From Brevipalpus yothersi (Eukaryota > Arthropoda > Arachnida > Trombidiformes > Tenuipalpidae), in contig QZCP01000834.1 of assembly GCA_003956705.1 (NCBI GenBank), positions 400,104 to 464,103 on the forward strand: DNA of 64,000 bases, written 5' to 3'. The translations under genes were made by a program, and so were the position numbers. A model generated the notes under the pieces. The model saw nothing but the letters and a program-made list of their open reading frames with translations, ran no database searches and was not told the DNA's origin. This document shows, piece after piece, positions 9,718-17,571 of this stretch (positions within the stretch are counted from its first letter, which is position 1; every line of letters begins with the position of its first letter).

Positions 9718-9905
9718 TTTCGCAGGTTTTGAAGGGAGGAAAACTTTCTTGGACTCGAGCACCTCTTCTCGTGAGCCCATAAAACTTGATATAGATGAAA
9801 TATCTCTCCACACTTCTTGCACGGCAAACGGTCTCTACACTCTGTTGGTGGGTGAAATTTAGCCTCCTCTGGTGTTAAATACATCAAACACTTTTTGCAA
9901 AACAT
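9714..9905 (-). CDS. Small C2H2-type zinc-finger protein of the Polinton
   Basis: A 63-aa protein with an N-terminal CxxC (FCKKC), a second CxxC (LPCKKCGEIF) and a spaced H..C ending (WAHEKRC), consistent with one C2H2/C2HC finger plus an extra Cys pair. It starts at an ATG 37 nt downstream of a TATATAAG box and ends in an ATGA overlap with the next gene, so it appears to lead a transcription unit of overlapping genes. DNA or RNA binding is inferred from the finger. Confidence 0.6.
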   Translation of the reverse strand: MFCKKCLMYLTPEEAKFHPPTECRDRLPCKKCGEIFHLYQVLWAHEKRCSSPRKFSSLQNLRK

Positions 9906-9934
9906 TTTTCCAGACTCCTCTTCTGATTTGATTG

Positions 9935-9942
9935 CTTATATA
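9935..9942 (-). promoter_or_regulatory. TATA-like box upstream of the zinc-finger gene
   Basis: TATATAAG on the minus strand, 37 nt before the ATG at 9905. The spacing resembles that at the coiled-coil gene (39 nt) and the TBP-like gene (43 nt). A promoter is inferred from motif and spacing. Confidence 0.5.
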
Positions 9943-9947
9943 GATAG

Positions 9948-10568
9948 TTAAATTACGTAAGAGAAAAGAGGTCCCTTCTCATCTAAAACATTAGTTAACA
10001 ATCTTCTATCTTCATTGGTTCCTGGCTTGAGATCTATGAACAAGTATGAATACGGTTCTCTTGTTGCATCATCAAACACCTTCTGAAAAGCTAGCATCTT
10101 ATCAGGATACATTTGACGCGCTATATTCCGAGCAATTGTTTTATCTCTAGGATTTTTGAAGAGAACAATATAATGTGAATTCAGAGAGATATTTCTCATC
10201 TCCTTACCTTGAACGAAAAAGTTTTGTGTGAGAAGAATAACTGAAAGATTTCGATGATGACTTCCCTTTGTGAATAAATCACTTATTTGTTGGCTGTTCA
10301 CAGCATCTTGCATCAAATCATCTAGAATAATCCATGTTGGTACTCCTCTTATTCTTTCGATAACATCAACTTGCAGTCCATTCACAAAATTAACTCCTTT
10401 GATAGAATTGAATACAGATTGATATTCACCATAGAAATAGTATATTTTTTTAGGCTTAGGATCCGAAGCTCTTTTCCTGATAAGCTTCAGCAGCCAACTT
10501 GTTTTCCCACTTGATGTTGGACCAGAAACAAGCATTGTGAAAGGATGTTCTAGTACTATTTTGGACAT
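9948..10568 (-). CDS. FtsK/HerA (A32-like) genome packaging ATPase
   Basis: A 206-aa P-loop ATPase. The Walker A motif GPTSSGKTS is at residues 16-24, the Walker B IILDDLM around 80-86 and a sensor-type LLTQNFF at 112-118. This matches the A32-type packaging ATPases of Polintons, virophages and large DNA viruses, which pump DNA into preformed capsids. Length is normal for Polinton ATPases. The frame is intact and the start is a true ATG. It lies between the coiled-coil gene and the zinc-finger gene on the same strand. Confidence 0.9.
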   Translation of the reverse strand: MSKIVLEHPFTMLVSGPTSSGKTSWLLKLIRKRASDPKPKKIYYFYGEYQSVFNSIKGVNFVNGLQVDVIERIRGVPTWIILDDLMQDAVNSQQISDLFTKGSHHRNLSVILLTQNFFVQGKEMRNISLNSHYIVLFKNPRDKTIARNIARQMYPDKMLAFQKVFDDATREPYSYLFIDLKPGTNEDRRLLTNVLDEKGPLFSYVI

Positions 10569-10699
10569 GTTCGTTTGTTCTTCTTTCTAAACTTCTTACG
10601 GAAAAATCTTACTACTACCAGTATGATGAGGACTGATTTTCGGATACAATTAAGAGACTCGTTAACGTTATTGCAGTTGCACGCTGTACCATTCATGAC

Positions 10700-10870
10700 T
10701 CATATAGTGATTTTGAAAGCTAAAATATCTCTAATAAGGTCATGTATGAACTTCTCTAGAAAATGAATATATCTTGCTGTCGAATCCAATTTTCGTTCAA
10801 GTGCTTCTACTCTCTGACTCAATAATTCTGATTTTTCACTTTTCTGATCATTTAAAATACGTTGATCCAT
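10700..10870 (-). CDS. Small coiled-coil Polinton protein
   Basis: A 56-aa protein from the first true ATG in the frame (10870); the frame is open upstream but begins with TTG inside the dUTPase-like gene. Heptad-like hydrophobic spacing (SELLSQRVEALERKLDSTAR) predicts a coiled coil, and the end is hydrophobic (LIRDILAFKITI). A minus-strand TTATATAA lies 39 nt upstream, which supports the start. No family is recognised. Role unknown. Confidence 0.45.
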   Translation of the reverse strand: MDQRILNDQKSEKSELLSQRVEALERKLDSTARYIHFLEKFIHDLIRDILAFKITI

Positions 10871-10901
10871 TTTTATCGTTCTATCAACAGTCGATAAAGA
10901 C

Positions 10902-10909
10902 TTATATAA
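10902..10909. promoter_or_regulatory. Palindromic TATA-like site between divergent gene blocks
   Basis: TTATATAA reads the same on both strands and sits exactly between the leftward block (ATG 10870) and the rightward block (dUTPase-like ATG at 10911, or an in-frame ATG at 10947). It may serve as a bidirectional core promoter. If it is used for the rightward gene at the usual TATA-to-start distance, the ATG at 10947 would be the functional start. Confidence 0.5.
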
Positions 10910-10910
10910 A

Positions 10911-11498
10911 ATGGCTGACACAAAAGAGCTCAATTATGTATCTTATATGCTCATGCACGATTTCGCACACCCACCTACCAAGAAAAGTCTCAATTCTGCT
11001 GGATATGATCTGAAAGCATCTCATAGCATCATCATCTCTCCTGGTACTCGAAGCCCTGTTGGAACTGGATTAACATTCCAAATACCTACTCATTTGTATG
11101 GTCAGATCAAATCAACAAAAGAAATGGATATAAATGGAATTGATGTAGCTGGTGGTGTTGTAGATCCTGGGGATGGAGCTGAAATTCAAGTTGTTCTGGT
11201 GAACAATAGCAACACTGATTTGGTCATTCAAGCTGGTGATCTGATTGCCCAGATTATCTTTGTTCGTATATTGAACCAGAAAAAAATGTATCATTTCGGA
11301 GAGTCTCCACCAAAAAATAATGCTAGAGGGCTAGGATCAAGTGGGTATTATAGTGCTCCTGCAGCTCTTGATAGTACCTACAATGGGTTCAATCAAGGGT
11401 ACAATCAACAGCCAACAAATCCATTCTCTAGAATGACGAATCGTCAGGCTACATCAGTCGGACAGGGTTATTCTGATTGGACCTTCATTCAACCATGA
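10911..11498 (+). CDS. dUTPase-like protein with altered motifs and Q/N-rich tail
   Basis: A 195-aa trimeric-dUTPase-type protein. Motif 1 is SAGYDLKA (29-36), motif 2 is GQIKSTKEM (64-72), motif 3 is NGIDVAGGVVDPGDG, motif 4 is QAGDLIAQII (107-116) and motif 5 is ARGLGSSG (138-145). The motif 3 Asp (D85) is present, but the Tyr that usually follows it is lost (DPGDG instead of a DxDYxG pattern). The uracil-stacking Phe of motif 5 is Leu. Motif 2 lacks the usual PRSG. Known role of the family: dUTP hydrolysis to keep uracil out of DNA. With these changes catalysis is doubtful, and a structural or regulatory use of the fold is possible. A roughly 50-residue tail rich in Q, N, S and Y is extra. 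ATG 10911 or 10947. Confidence 0.8.
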   Translation: MADTKELNYVSYMLMHDFAHPPTKKSLNSAGYDLKASHSIIISPGTRSPVGTGLTFQIPTHLYGQIKSTKEMDINGIDVAGGVVDPGDGAEIQVVLVNNSNTDLVIQAGDLIAQIIFVRILNQKKMYHFGESPPKNNARGLGSSGYYSAPAALDSTYNGFNQGYNQQPTNPFSRMTNRQATSVGQGYSDWTFIQP

Positions 11499-11636
11499 AA
11501 GGTTTGTCTCTCCACTGATTAAGCTTGATAATGCTCACTCTCAAGTTTACCTGTAACAATACATGCGTGATAGATGAATGTCATCGTGGAGTTTGATCCA
11601 GTATGCAGCTCGTATTCTTTCCATTCATTCCAATAC

Positions 11637-11836
11637 TGAGCTCGAATCAGCTTTGATACGAGCTCAGATTCGCTCATTTTACTCAGATACTGAGTTAGAA
11701 TCAGCTTCAATACAAGCTCAGATTCACTCATTCCATCCCGATAGTGAGTTAGAATCAGCTTTAATATAAGCTCAGATTCACTCATTTTACTCAGACACTG
11801 AGTTAGAACCAGCTTTAATATAAGCTTAGGTTCACT
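11637..11836. repeat. 54-bp minisatellite, about 3.7 copies
   Basis: TGAGYTMGAAYCAGCTT-like units start at 11637, 11691, 11745 and 11799, an exact 54-bp period with modest divergence. Since 54 is a multiple of 3, both strands show repeat-coded open frames, which I treat as spurious. The later copies contain ATATAAG, and the last of these lies 43 nt upstream of the TBP-like ATG. Confidence 0.9.
11818..11824 (+). promoter_or_regulatory. TATA-like motif upstream of the TBP-like gene
   Basis: ATATAAG within the last minisatellite unit, about 43 nt before the ATG at 11862, similar in word and spacing to the other TATA-like sites in this element. Inferred promoter. Confidence 0.35.
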
Positions 11837-11861
11837 CTTGAACAGAATCGATTCTTTCAAA

Positions 11862-12386
11862 ATGCATGTTGTTAATATTGTATGTGAATACAAGCTGCTC
11901 GGGTGTATCGAAATATCAAACCTCGAGAAAACTGAAAAATTTAGTGGATATACTATAAGAGATGGAAGAAAAATTTGTAGAGTATACAAGAATGGGTATT
12001 GTATTGTTACTGGTATAACTGAGGTAGCCTCAGCTGATGAAATTATCCGTGAAAACTTCTCCAACAATCCTATTTCAGCGAGAAGAATCATACTTGTTAC
12101 TGGGAGTGGGAGGATACCTTTCAAGTTCTCTTTCTCTTCAATCCTCAAGTGGCACTCATTGAATGTGAGCACATCGAATTTTCAGTATGAGGGAGAAATT
12201 TTTCCAGCCATCTATTGGCTCAAAGAGGCTGAGACCCTCTATTTCTTCCCCTCTGGATCAGTTATAATAACTGGTGCTAAGTCGATTGATAGGATATATC
12301 ATGTTTGGAGAGAGTTCTTGAAGGAGCTCTATAAAATATATAAGGAGAGTTTGTTAGAAGAGACTCTTCCAGTCCAAAATGTTTGA
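11862..12386 (+). CDS. TATA-binding-protein-like protein
   Basis: A 174-aa protein from the first ATG in its frame, close to the size of a bare TBP core. The C-terminal repeat is clear: YEGEIFPAIYWL (about 109-120), then YFFPSGSVIITGAK (127-140), then an amphipathic helix IYHVWREFLKEL. In canonical TBP the matching parts are YEPELFPGL and IFVSGKVVLTGAK. Both DNA-kinking Phe positions (IFP and FFPSG) are kept. The N-terminal repeat is weaker: VNIVCEYKLLGCIEI, KFSGY (Phe kept) and VYKNGYCIVTG, where Tyr replaces the second Phe. TBP nucleates transcription at TATA boxes; an element-encoded copy could direct element-specific transcription, which fits the recurrent TATA-like sites. The stop overlaps the polymerase ATG by 8 bp. 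Family call from fold-level motifs only. Confidence 0.72.
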   Translation: MHVVNIVCEYKLLGCIEISNLEKTEKFSGYTIRDGRKICRVYKNGYCIVTGITEVASADEIIRENFSNNPISARRIILVTGSGRIPFKFSFSSILKWHSLNVSTSNFQYEGEIFPAIYWLKEAETLYFFPSGSVIITGAKSIDRIYHVWREFLKELYKIYKESLLEETLPVQNV

Positions 12387-15300
12387 CTACTGCAAGCATT
12401 GTGGACGATTCTTTCGTTCAAAAACTGCTGCTAATGCTCACCAGTGTCCTGTTATAACCAAACTCGATCTACCAGTGAAGCTCAATGACTTTGAAATGGT
12501 TAATCATGCTTTCAACAAATACTTATCTGTTTATCATCAACCACTTAACAGCAAATCAATCACTGCTCTGTATACTGATGAAGCAACGAAACTCAAAGAT
12601 TTTCTTCAAGAGATGATCAATCTCCAATCACCTTTGAAAGTTCAACTGTGTACGACGATGGAGATGATCAAGCCTGAGGTTGACTCGGTTAAACATGAGA
12701 AAGTTAACATGTGTACTCGATCAATGTCCCTTATTTGTGATGCAGATATTGACTCAATAGTTGAATCTTATTTCAAAAGCCTGGAGGCATCAATCGACCA
12801 GTTCACTCAGAGAGGAAGTGGTTGGATTCTTGAAAAGTTCGAAAAAATGGAAATTCGAGTGGGAAAATATGAACAGGATCAAGGAGGCTGTGTTGAGTAT
12901 GAGTTACCAACAGATATTGTAACAAAAAAAGCTGTTCTCAAGCTCGACTGTCATGATGATTGTTTTATGTGGTCAATCTTGGCTTCACTTCACCCAACCA
13001 AGAGGAACGCAAACAGATGCTATAGATATGTTCAATTTTTCCCTGACTATGACTTCTCTGGTGTTCGTGGAGTTGTGAAGCTCAAAAGCATCGATTCTTT
13101 TGAATCGAAAAACAATATTTCAGTTAACGTCTATACGATGAAACTGCTTGGACATCCAAGATTCCCTACTCCTCTTGTTGTTGTTCCATTGAAAGTTGTG
13201 CGAAAAAAGAAAGAAAAACATGTTAATCTCTTCCTTTATGAAGAGCACTACTATCCTATCCGAGATTTCAATCGACTATGTGCAACACGTAGCAGTTGGA
13301 GAAGACACTGGTGTGAGAATTGTCTGAGTGGCTTCAGAAATGAAATTAGTCTGAGAAACCATGAAGAATACTGCTATGATCATGACCCTCAACGGATTGA
13401 TCCACCTTGGAGCAATAGAATGGTTTTCAAAGATCACTACAAATCTTTGAAAAATCCATTCATCATCTACGCCGACTTTGAAACATTGGTGCAGAAAGAT
13501 TCTGAACAGAATGTATCATACATTCCATGTAGCGTAGGACTAATTGTAGTTGATTGGACTGGCTCAGTTATAGATGCTTTCTTTTACAGAGGTTTCAATG
13601 CAGCGAGAGAGTTTATATGCTATCTTGCCAGGACAAGAAAACCACTCAGAGAAGAGTTCGAAAAGAGAAAGAAGAATCTTGATTATACACCAGAAATCAG
13701 AGAAAAGGTTGAGAGAGCCACACATTGTCACATTTGTGGAAGAGGAATTCATGATTCTAGTGAAAAAGTTGCTGATCACTGTCATCTGACAGGTGAATTC
13801 AGAGGTGTGGCTCATAATATTTGTAATCTCCAATTGAGATTCAGGCAAACAATTCCTGTTGTTTTTCACAATTTCAAAAACTTTGATGCTCACATTATTG
13901 TTCAAGGACTCAATCATGAACTAGTTCATAGTGTGAGTGTGATTCCTCAGTCGAATGAGAAATTTATTGCAATGAAAATTGATGACTATCAAATCATAGA
14001 CTCGTATGCATTTCTTGCCTCAAGTCTCGATGACTTAGCTAAAAACACAAGAGATGATCTGAAGGAGAAGTATTTGAAATATTTCTTCAATGATACTACA
14101 TTATTGATGCAAAAAGGAAGCTTCCCGTATGAGTACATCACTGGCTTCGAAAAATTTGAAGAGAAAGAATTTCCATCTCAAGATAAATTCTACTCAGAAT
14201 TGAAAAAAAAGTCTGTCGATGATGAACGATATGAGAACACGAAAAAAATTTGGAATCATCATGGTTGTAAGAATATTGGTGATCTACATGATATCTACTT
14301 GAAAATGGATGTTTGTCTGCTTGCTGCTGTTTTCGAGCAGTTCAGAGAGATGAGCTTACAGGAGTTTGGTTTGGATCCATCACACTTCTTCAGTTCACCA
14401 GGGCTAACATGGTCTGCAGCGTTGAAGTATACTAAAGCTGAATTGGAGCTACTAAAGGATATTGATATGATTCTCATGGTTGAAAGAGGAATAAGAGGAG
14501 GAGTTTCGTCTGCAGTTTTGCATTATGCTAAAGCCGACAACAGGTATCTTCCTTATCATTTACCTACATATGTGGATGCTGAATCATACATCGTCTATTT
14601 CGATGTAAACAATCTCTATGGATGGGCTCTCAGACAGCCGATGCCTTTTTGCGACTTCAAATGGGTGGAAAAACGTGATTTCGCTAAGATTTATCAAGAA
14701 ATAAACAGTCAAAGAGAATTCGCCCGTGGATATATATTGGAAGTGGATCTTATGATGCCGAATGAGTTACATGATTTTTTCGATGAATATCCACTTGCAC
14801 CAGAGAAACGAACCATCACTTTCGATGAACTAAGTAAACACCAAAAAGATCTGCTGAAGGAAATGGGGGAAAAGGGATTCAAGTGGATACCAACTGAGAA
14901 ACTGATACCAAATCTATATCCTAAAAAGAAATACGTTGTTCATTATCGAGTGCTGCAGTTCTACATGAATAAAGGGATGAAAGTGGAGAACATTCATAGA
15001 ATTTTGAGCTTTGAAGAAAGAGCATGGATAGCCCCTTACATTGATCTATGCACCAGTAAAAGACAGGAAGCGACAACAAATTTCCAGAAAAATTTCTGGA
15101 AACTGCTCGTCAACAGTCTATTCGGTAAATCTATAGAGAACAAACGCAAATACTGCAATGTCAAAGTAATACTCAACCACAATGAGCTATCTAAGAATCT
15201 CAAGAATCCTCTCTTCGATGAGTTTATGATTCTCGACCCGAACAAAGCCTTCTTAAAATGTCGAAAAAAGAGAGTAATCATGGATAAACCAATATTTCTT

Positions 15301-15894
15301 GGATTCACAGTGCTTGAACTGTCAAAATTTTACATGTTTCATCTTCATTACAACGTTTTCAAAGGCTATTATGATGAAAGATTGAAACTCATATATACAG
15401 ATACAGATAGCTTCATCTATCACATAAGAACTCCAAATATTTACAATGATCTCAACACTTTCTCCGACATCATGGATTTTTGTGATTATCCAAAAGATCA
15501 TTCACTCTTCTCAGAGTCCAACAAGAAAGTTATTGGGAAAGTTAAAGATGAAATGTGTGGAGATATAATCACCGAAGTAGTTGCTCTGAAATCCAAAATG
15601 TATTATGTTGATTCGCTGAAAAAACAAATAATGAGAGCGAAAGGTCTGATGCAATCAGTCATGGAAACTGATGTAAAAAAGCAAATGTATCTCGATTGCT
15701 TATTTGAGAATGAAACTTTCAAGCATGAAGTGCGCAGGATTGGAAGTGAGAATCATCAAATCGTGGGAGTTCGTGAGCACAAAATTTCTCTTACTCCATT
15801 CGATGATAAAAGGTTTGCTCTCAACAATATTGAGACATTAGCGTATGGTAACTATCGGATAAAGGCTCTCCAGAATGGTACAGGAGAGAACTGA
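12379..15894 (+). CDS. Protein-primed family B DNA polymerase (Polinton PolB)
   Basis: A 1171-aa polymerase with the full domain order of Polinton enzymes. There is a C2H2 finger at residues 4-24 and a second finger near 310-335 (WCENCLSGF..HEEYC). Exo I is YADFETLV (about 363). A Cys/His endonuclease-VII-like insert follows, with CHICG and DHCHLTGEFRG (about 450-477). Exo II is FHNFKNFDAHII (about 496) and Exo III is YLKMDVCLL (about 639). Pol A is FDVNNLYGWAL (about 740), Pol B is KLLVNSLFGK (about 907) and Pol C is YTDTDSFIYH (about 1005). All catalytic Asp/Glu positions I can see are present and no break occurs. It replicates the element from protein-primed ends. It overlaps the TBP-like gene by 8 bp and the next gene by 20 bp. 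Confidence 0.95.
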   Translation: MFDYCKHCGRFFRSKTAANAHQCPVITKLDLPVKLNDFEMVNHAFNKYLSVYHQPLNSKSITALYTDEATKLKDFLQEMINLQSPLKVQLCTTMEMIKPEVDSVKHEKVNMCTRSMSLICDADIDSIVESYFKSLEASIDQFTQRGSGWILEKFEKMEIRVGKYEQDQGGCVEYELPTDIVTKKAVLKLDCHDDCFMWSILASLHPTKRNANRCYRYVQFFPDYDFSGVRGVVKLKSIDSFESKNNISVNVYTMKLLGHPRFPTPLVVVPLKVVRKKKEKHVNLFLYEEHYYPIRDFNRLCATRSSWRRHWCENCLSGFRNEISLRNHEEYCYDHDPQRIDPPWSNRMVFKDHYKSLKNPFIIYADFETLVQKDSEQNVSYIPCSVGLIVVDWTGSVIDAFFYRGFNAAREFICYLARTRKPLREEFEKRKKNLDYTPEIREKVERATHCHICGRGIHDSSEKVADHCHLTGEFRGVAHNICNLQLRFRQTIPVVFHNFKNFDAHIIVQGLNHELVHSVSVIPQSNEKFIAMKIDDYQIIDSYAFLASSLDDLAKNTRDDLKEKYLKYFFNDTTLLMQKGSFPYEYITGFEKFEEKEFPSQDKFYSELKKKSVDDERYENTKKIWNHHGCKNIGDLHDIYLKMDVCLLAAVFEQFREMSLQEFGLDPSHFFSSPGLTWSAALKYTKAELELLKDIDMILMVERGIRGGVSSAVLHYAKADNRYLPYHLPTYVDAESYIVYFDVNNLYGWALRQPMPFCDFKWVEKRDFAKIYQEINSQREFARGYILEVDLMMPNELHDFFDEYPLAPEKRTITFDELSKHQKDLLKEMGEKGFKWIPTEKLIPNLYPKKKYVVHYRVLQFYMNKGMKVENIHRILSFEERAWIAPYIDLCTSKRQEATTNFQKNFWKLLVNSLFGKSIENKRKYCNVKVILNHNELSKNLKNPLFDEFMILDPNKAFLKCRKKRVIMDKPIFLGFTVLELSKFYMFHLHYNVFKGYYDERLKLIYTDTDSFIYHIRTPNIYNDLNTFSDIMDFCDYPKDHSLFSESNKKVIGKVKDEMCGDIITEVVALKSKMYYVDSLKKQIMRAKGLMQSVMETDVKKQMYLDCLFENETFKHEVRRIGSENHQIVGVREHKISLTPFDDKRFALNNIETLAYGNYRIKALQNGTGEN

Positions 15895-16672
15895 TCACAT
15901 TCTTTCACGCAGTGTACCTATCAGTAACTTTGATGAAGATATACCAATAAGTTATATATCTCATTTTCCTGGATGGTTCAAGATATTTGATGTGAAAATC
16001 AACCCATTTCATCTACTCAAAGCAACACTCTACTACAAAGAAGAATCTCGTGAAAACTGTTGGTTAGTTGGGATTGAATCTGGATATGCTCAAAGGCTTC
16101 ATCTTAGTTTGGGAGCTGCAATGTTTTTTCGTGATAACTTGAGTATTGATGGGTGGCATCTCCTGTACAATGTGTGTTGTGATGAGAGTCTCCGAATAGA
16201 AAAATTTATGCATGGATATCTCATGCAAAAAGCAAACATACATCTCTCAGGTCAAACCTCTTGGTGTGTCTGTCCTCACACTTGTGTTTCTCATCTTGTT
16301 GGTGTTTTGAATGCTCTATTCGATTATGTTACTTACTTTGAAACCTTCTCAATGTATCAACCTGGTGGCTATTTCAGCATGCCTCTCAAAAGAAACATTT
16401 TGAGATCATGTGTTAGACGTGTCTTAGGTTATTCAATCAAAAAACGAACTCTCTCCAAAGCTCTGACTCAAGTGAATTGTGAACGAATCCTCCAAATTTT
16501 TAACATCTCTTCTCAATATTTCCGTTCAGAATTCCTTTTTGTTGATTTGTCTGATGTGAAAGAGCAAATCATTGATGCTTTTAAAGAATTGAATTTGAAT
16601 TGTGATCCTGATGAAGATGATAGAAAGATAGAGAACATACTGAATTACCTCATTGCTCCAATTCTCTCATAG
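15875..16672 (+). CDS. Polinton protein of unknown function, 265 aa
   Basis: It begins at an ATG 20 bp inside the polymerase gene, in another frame, so it belongs to the same rightward unit. The sequence is not obviously of any family I know. It has a Cys/His-rich middle (NVCCDES, SWCVCPHTCVSH), hydrophobic and aromatic stretches, a basic patch (SMPLKRNILRSCVRRVLGYSIKKR) split by cysteines, and an acidic end (DPDEDDRK). There is no signal peptide or clear membrane span. The open frame and tight overlap support a real gene. Confidence 0.65.
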   Translation: MVQERTDHILSRSVPISNFDEDIPISYISHFPGWFKIFDVKINPFHLLKATLYYKEESRENCWLVGIESGYAQRLHLSLGAAMFFRDNLSIDGWHLLYNVCCDESLRIEKFMHGYLMQKANIHLSGQTSWCVCPHTCVSHLVGVLNALFDYVTYFETFSMYQPGGYFSMPLKRNILRSCVRRVLGYSIKKRTLSKALTQVNCERILQIFNISSQYFRSEFLFVDLSDVKEQIIDAFKELNLNCDPDEDDRKIENILNYLIAPILS

Positions 16673-16681
16673 TGAAATTGC

Positions 16682-16689
16682 TATAAAAG
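16682..16689 (+). promoter_or_regulatory. TATA box candidate for the IAP gene
   Basis: TATAAAAG lies just after the stop of the 265-aa gene and about 200 nt before the IAP start. A pyrimidine tract ending in TTTTAG near 16746 could be a splice acceptor in the leader. This is inference from sequence words only. Confidence 0.4.
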
Positions 16690-16882
16690 TTCACCAGTGA
16701 TCAACACAACTTATCGAATATTATTTTTTTTACCTCTTTGTTTTAGAAATCGTTGGAATGCTGTTCATCACATTTTATCTACTCTCTCTCATCGTTATTT
16801 TCTTGGTCATCATCATATTTTTCATATTCAACGCTCACAAGTATCATCCCTTATTAAGAATTTAAATATCACCCTATTTGAA

Positions 16883-17395
16883 ATGGTTCTCGGAGATCAT
16901 GCATGTATACCCGCATATCATGGACCTGTTGATAGAGATTTTGTGTCACTAGAAAGAAGGCAAAGATCATTCTCGGATTGTAGTAAAGAATTCATCAATG
17001 CAAGGTTGTTCGCAGAAGCTGGCTTTTACTATCTTCAAGAGCCTGATGCTTTTCGTTGCTTTTCGTGTGGTGTGGTTCTCGAATCATGGACAGAGAATGA
17101 TAATCCATGGGTTGAACATGCTCTCCATGAGATGGTTTGTCCTCATCTCTATCTCAACAAAGGATGGGAGTTCATTGTGATGGTGAGGAACAATGCGAAC
17201 GTTCCACAATCATCATCATCATTGGATAGTCAAAACTATTCTCCGAAATGTGTTATTTGTTTCGAGCGGAAAATAGGAGTGGCTTATTATCCTTGTGAGC
17301 ATGCAGTTGTTTGCAGACTGTGTGCTTCATGCAACAATGAATGTCCCTATTGTCGAAGTACCATAAGATTTGCTCTGAGAATCAATATATTATAA
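16883..17395 (+). CDS. Viral-type inhibitor of apoptosis (one BIR, one RING)
   Basis: A 170-aa protein from the ATG at 16883 (context GAAATGG); the frame is open further upstream but begins with GTG and has no other ATG. The BIR zinc site is C59-x2-C62-x16-H79-x6-C86 in the family context (RLFAEAGFYY, FRCFSCG). A C-terminal C3HC4 RING spans residues 123-157 (CVIC..CEH..CRLC..CPYC). Known: such short BIR-RING proteins, as in insect DNA viruses, block caspases or IAP antagonists through the BIR and ubiquitinate partners through the RING. Inference: it protects the host cell during element or virion production, and was captured from a host or another virus. All zinc ligands are present. It is the last gene before the right terminus. 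Confidence 0.88.
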   Translation: MVLGDHACIPAYHGPVDRDFVSLERRQRSFSDCSKEFINARLFAEAGFYYLQEPDAFRCFSCGVVLESWTENDNPWVEHALHEMVCPHLYLNKGWEFIVMVRNNANVPQSSSSLDSQNYSPKCVICFERKIGVAYYPCEHAVVCRLCASCNNECPYCRSTIRFALRINIL

Positions 17396-17571
17396 TCAAA
17401 AAAATTGAAAAGCTAAAATTTCACCCTTCATCCTAAATTCAAAAAAATTGAAAAATTTGCATGATGTAAAACACATAAAAATCACAAAATACTTGGAAAA
17501 AGCAAAAAAAAATTAAAAACCTCATCTTTCATCAAAAATATGTCTTAATTTTCTTTGCTAAAGGGGTTTCA
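17396..17571. other. noncoding right arm of the Polinton
   Basis: Very A-rich sequence with several AAAAAAATTGAAAA-like words between the IAP stop and the right terminal repeat. No gene seen. Confidence 0.6.

Noticed and set aside
11519..12172. Minus-strand 217-aa frame with SESELxLKLILTQ repeats
   Set aside because: It is generated by the 54-bp minisatellite (a multiple of three) and the antisense of the TBP-like gene, which has the recognisable fold motifs.
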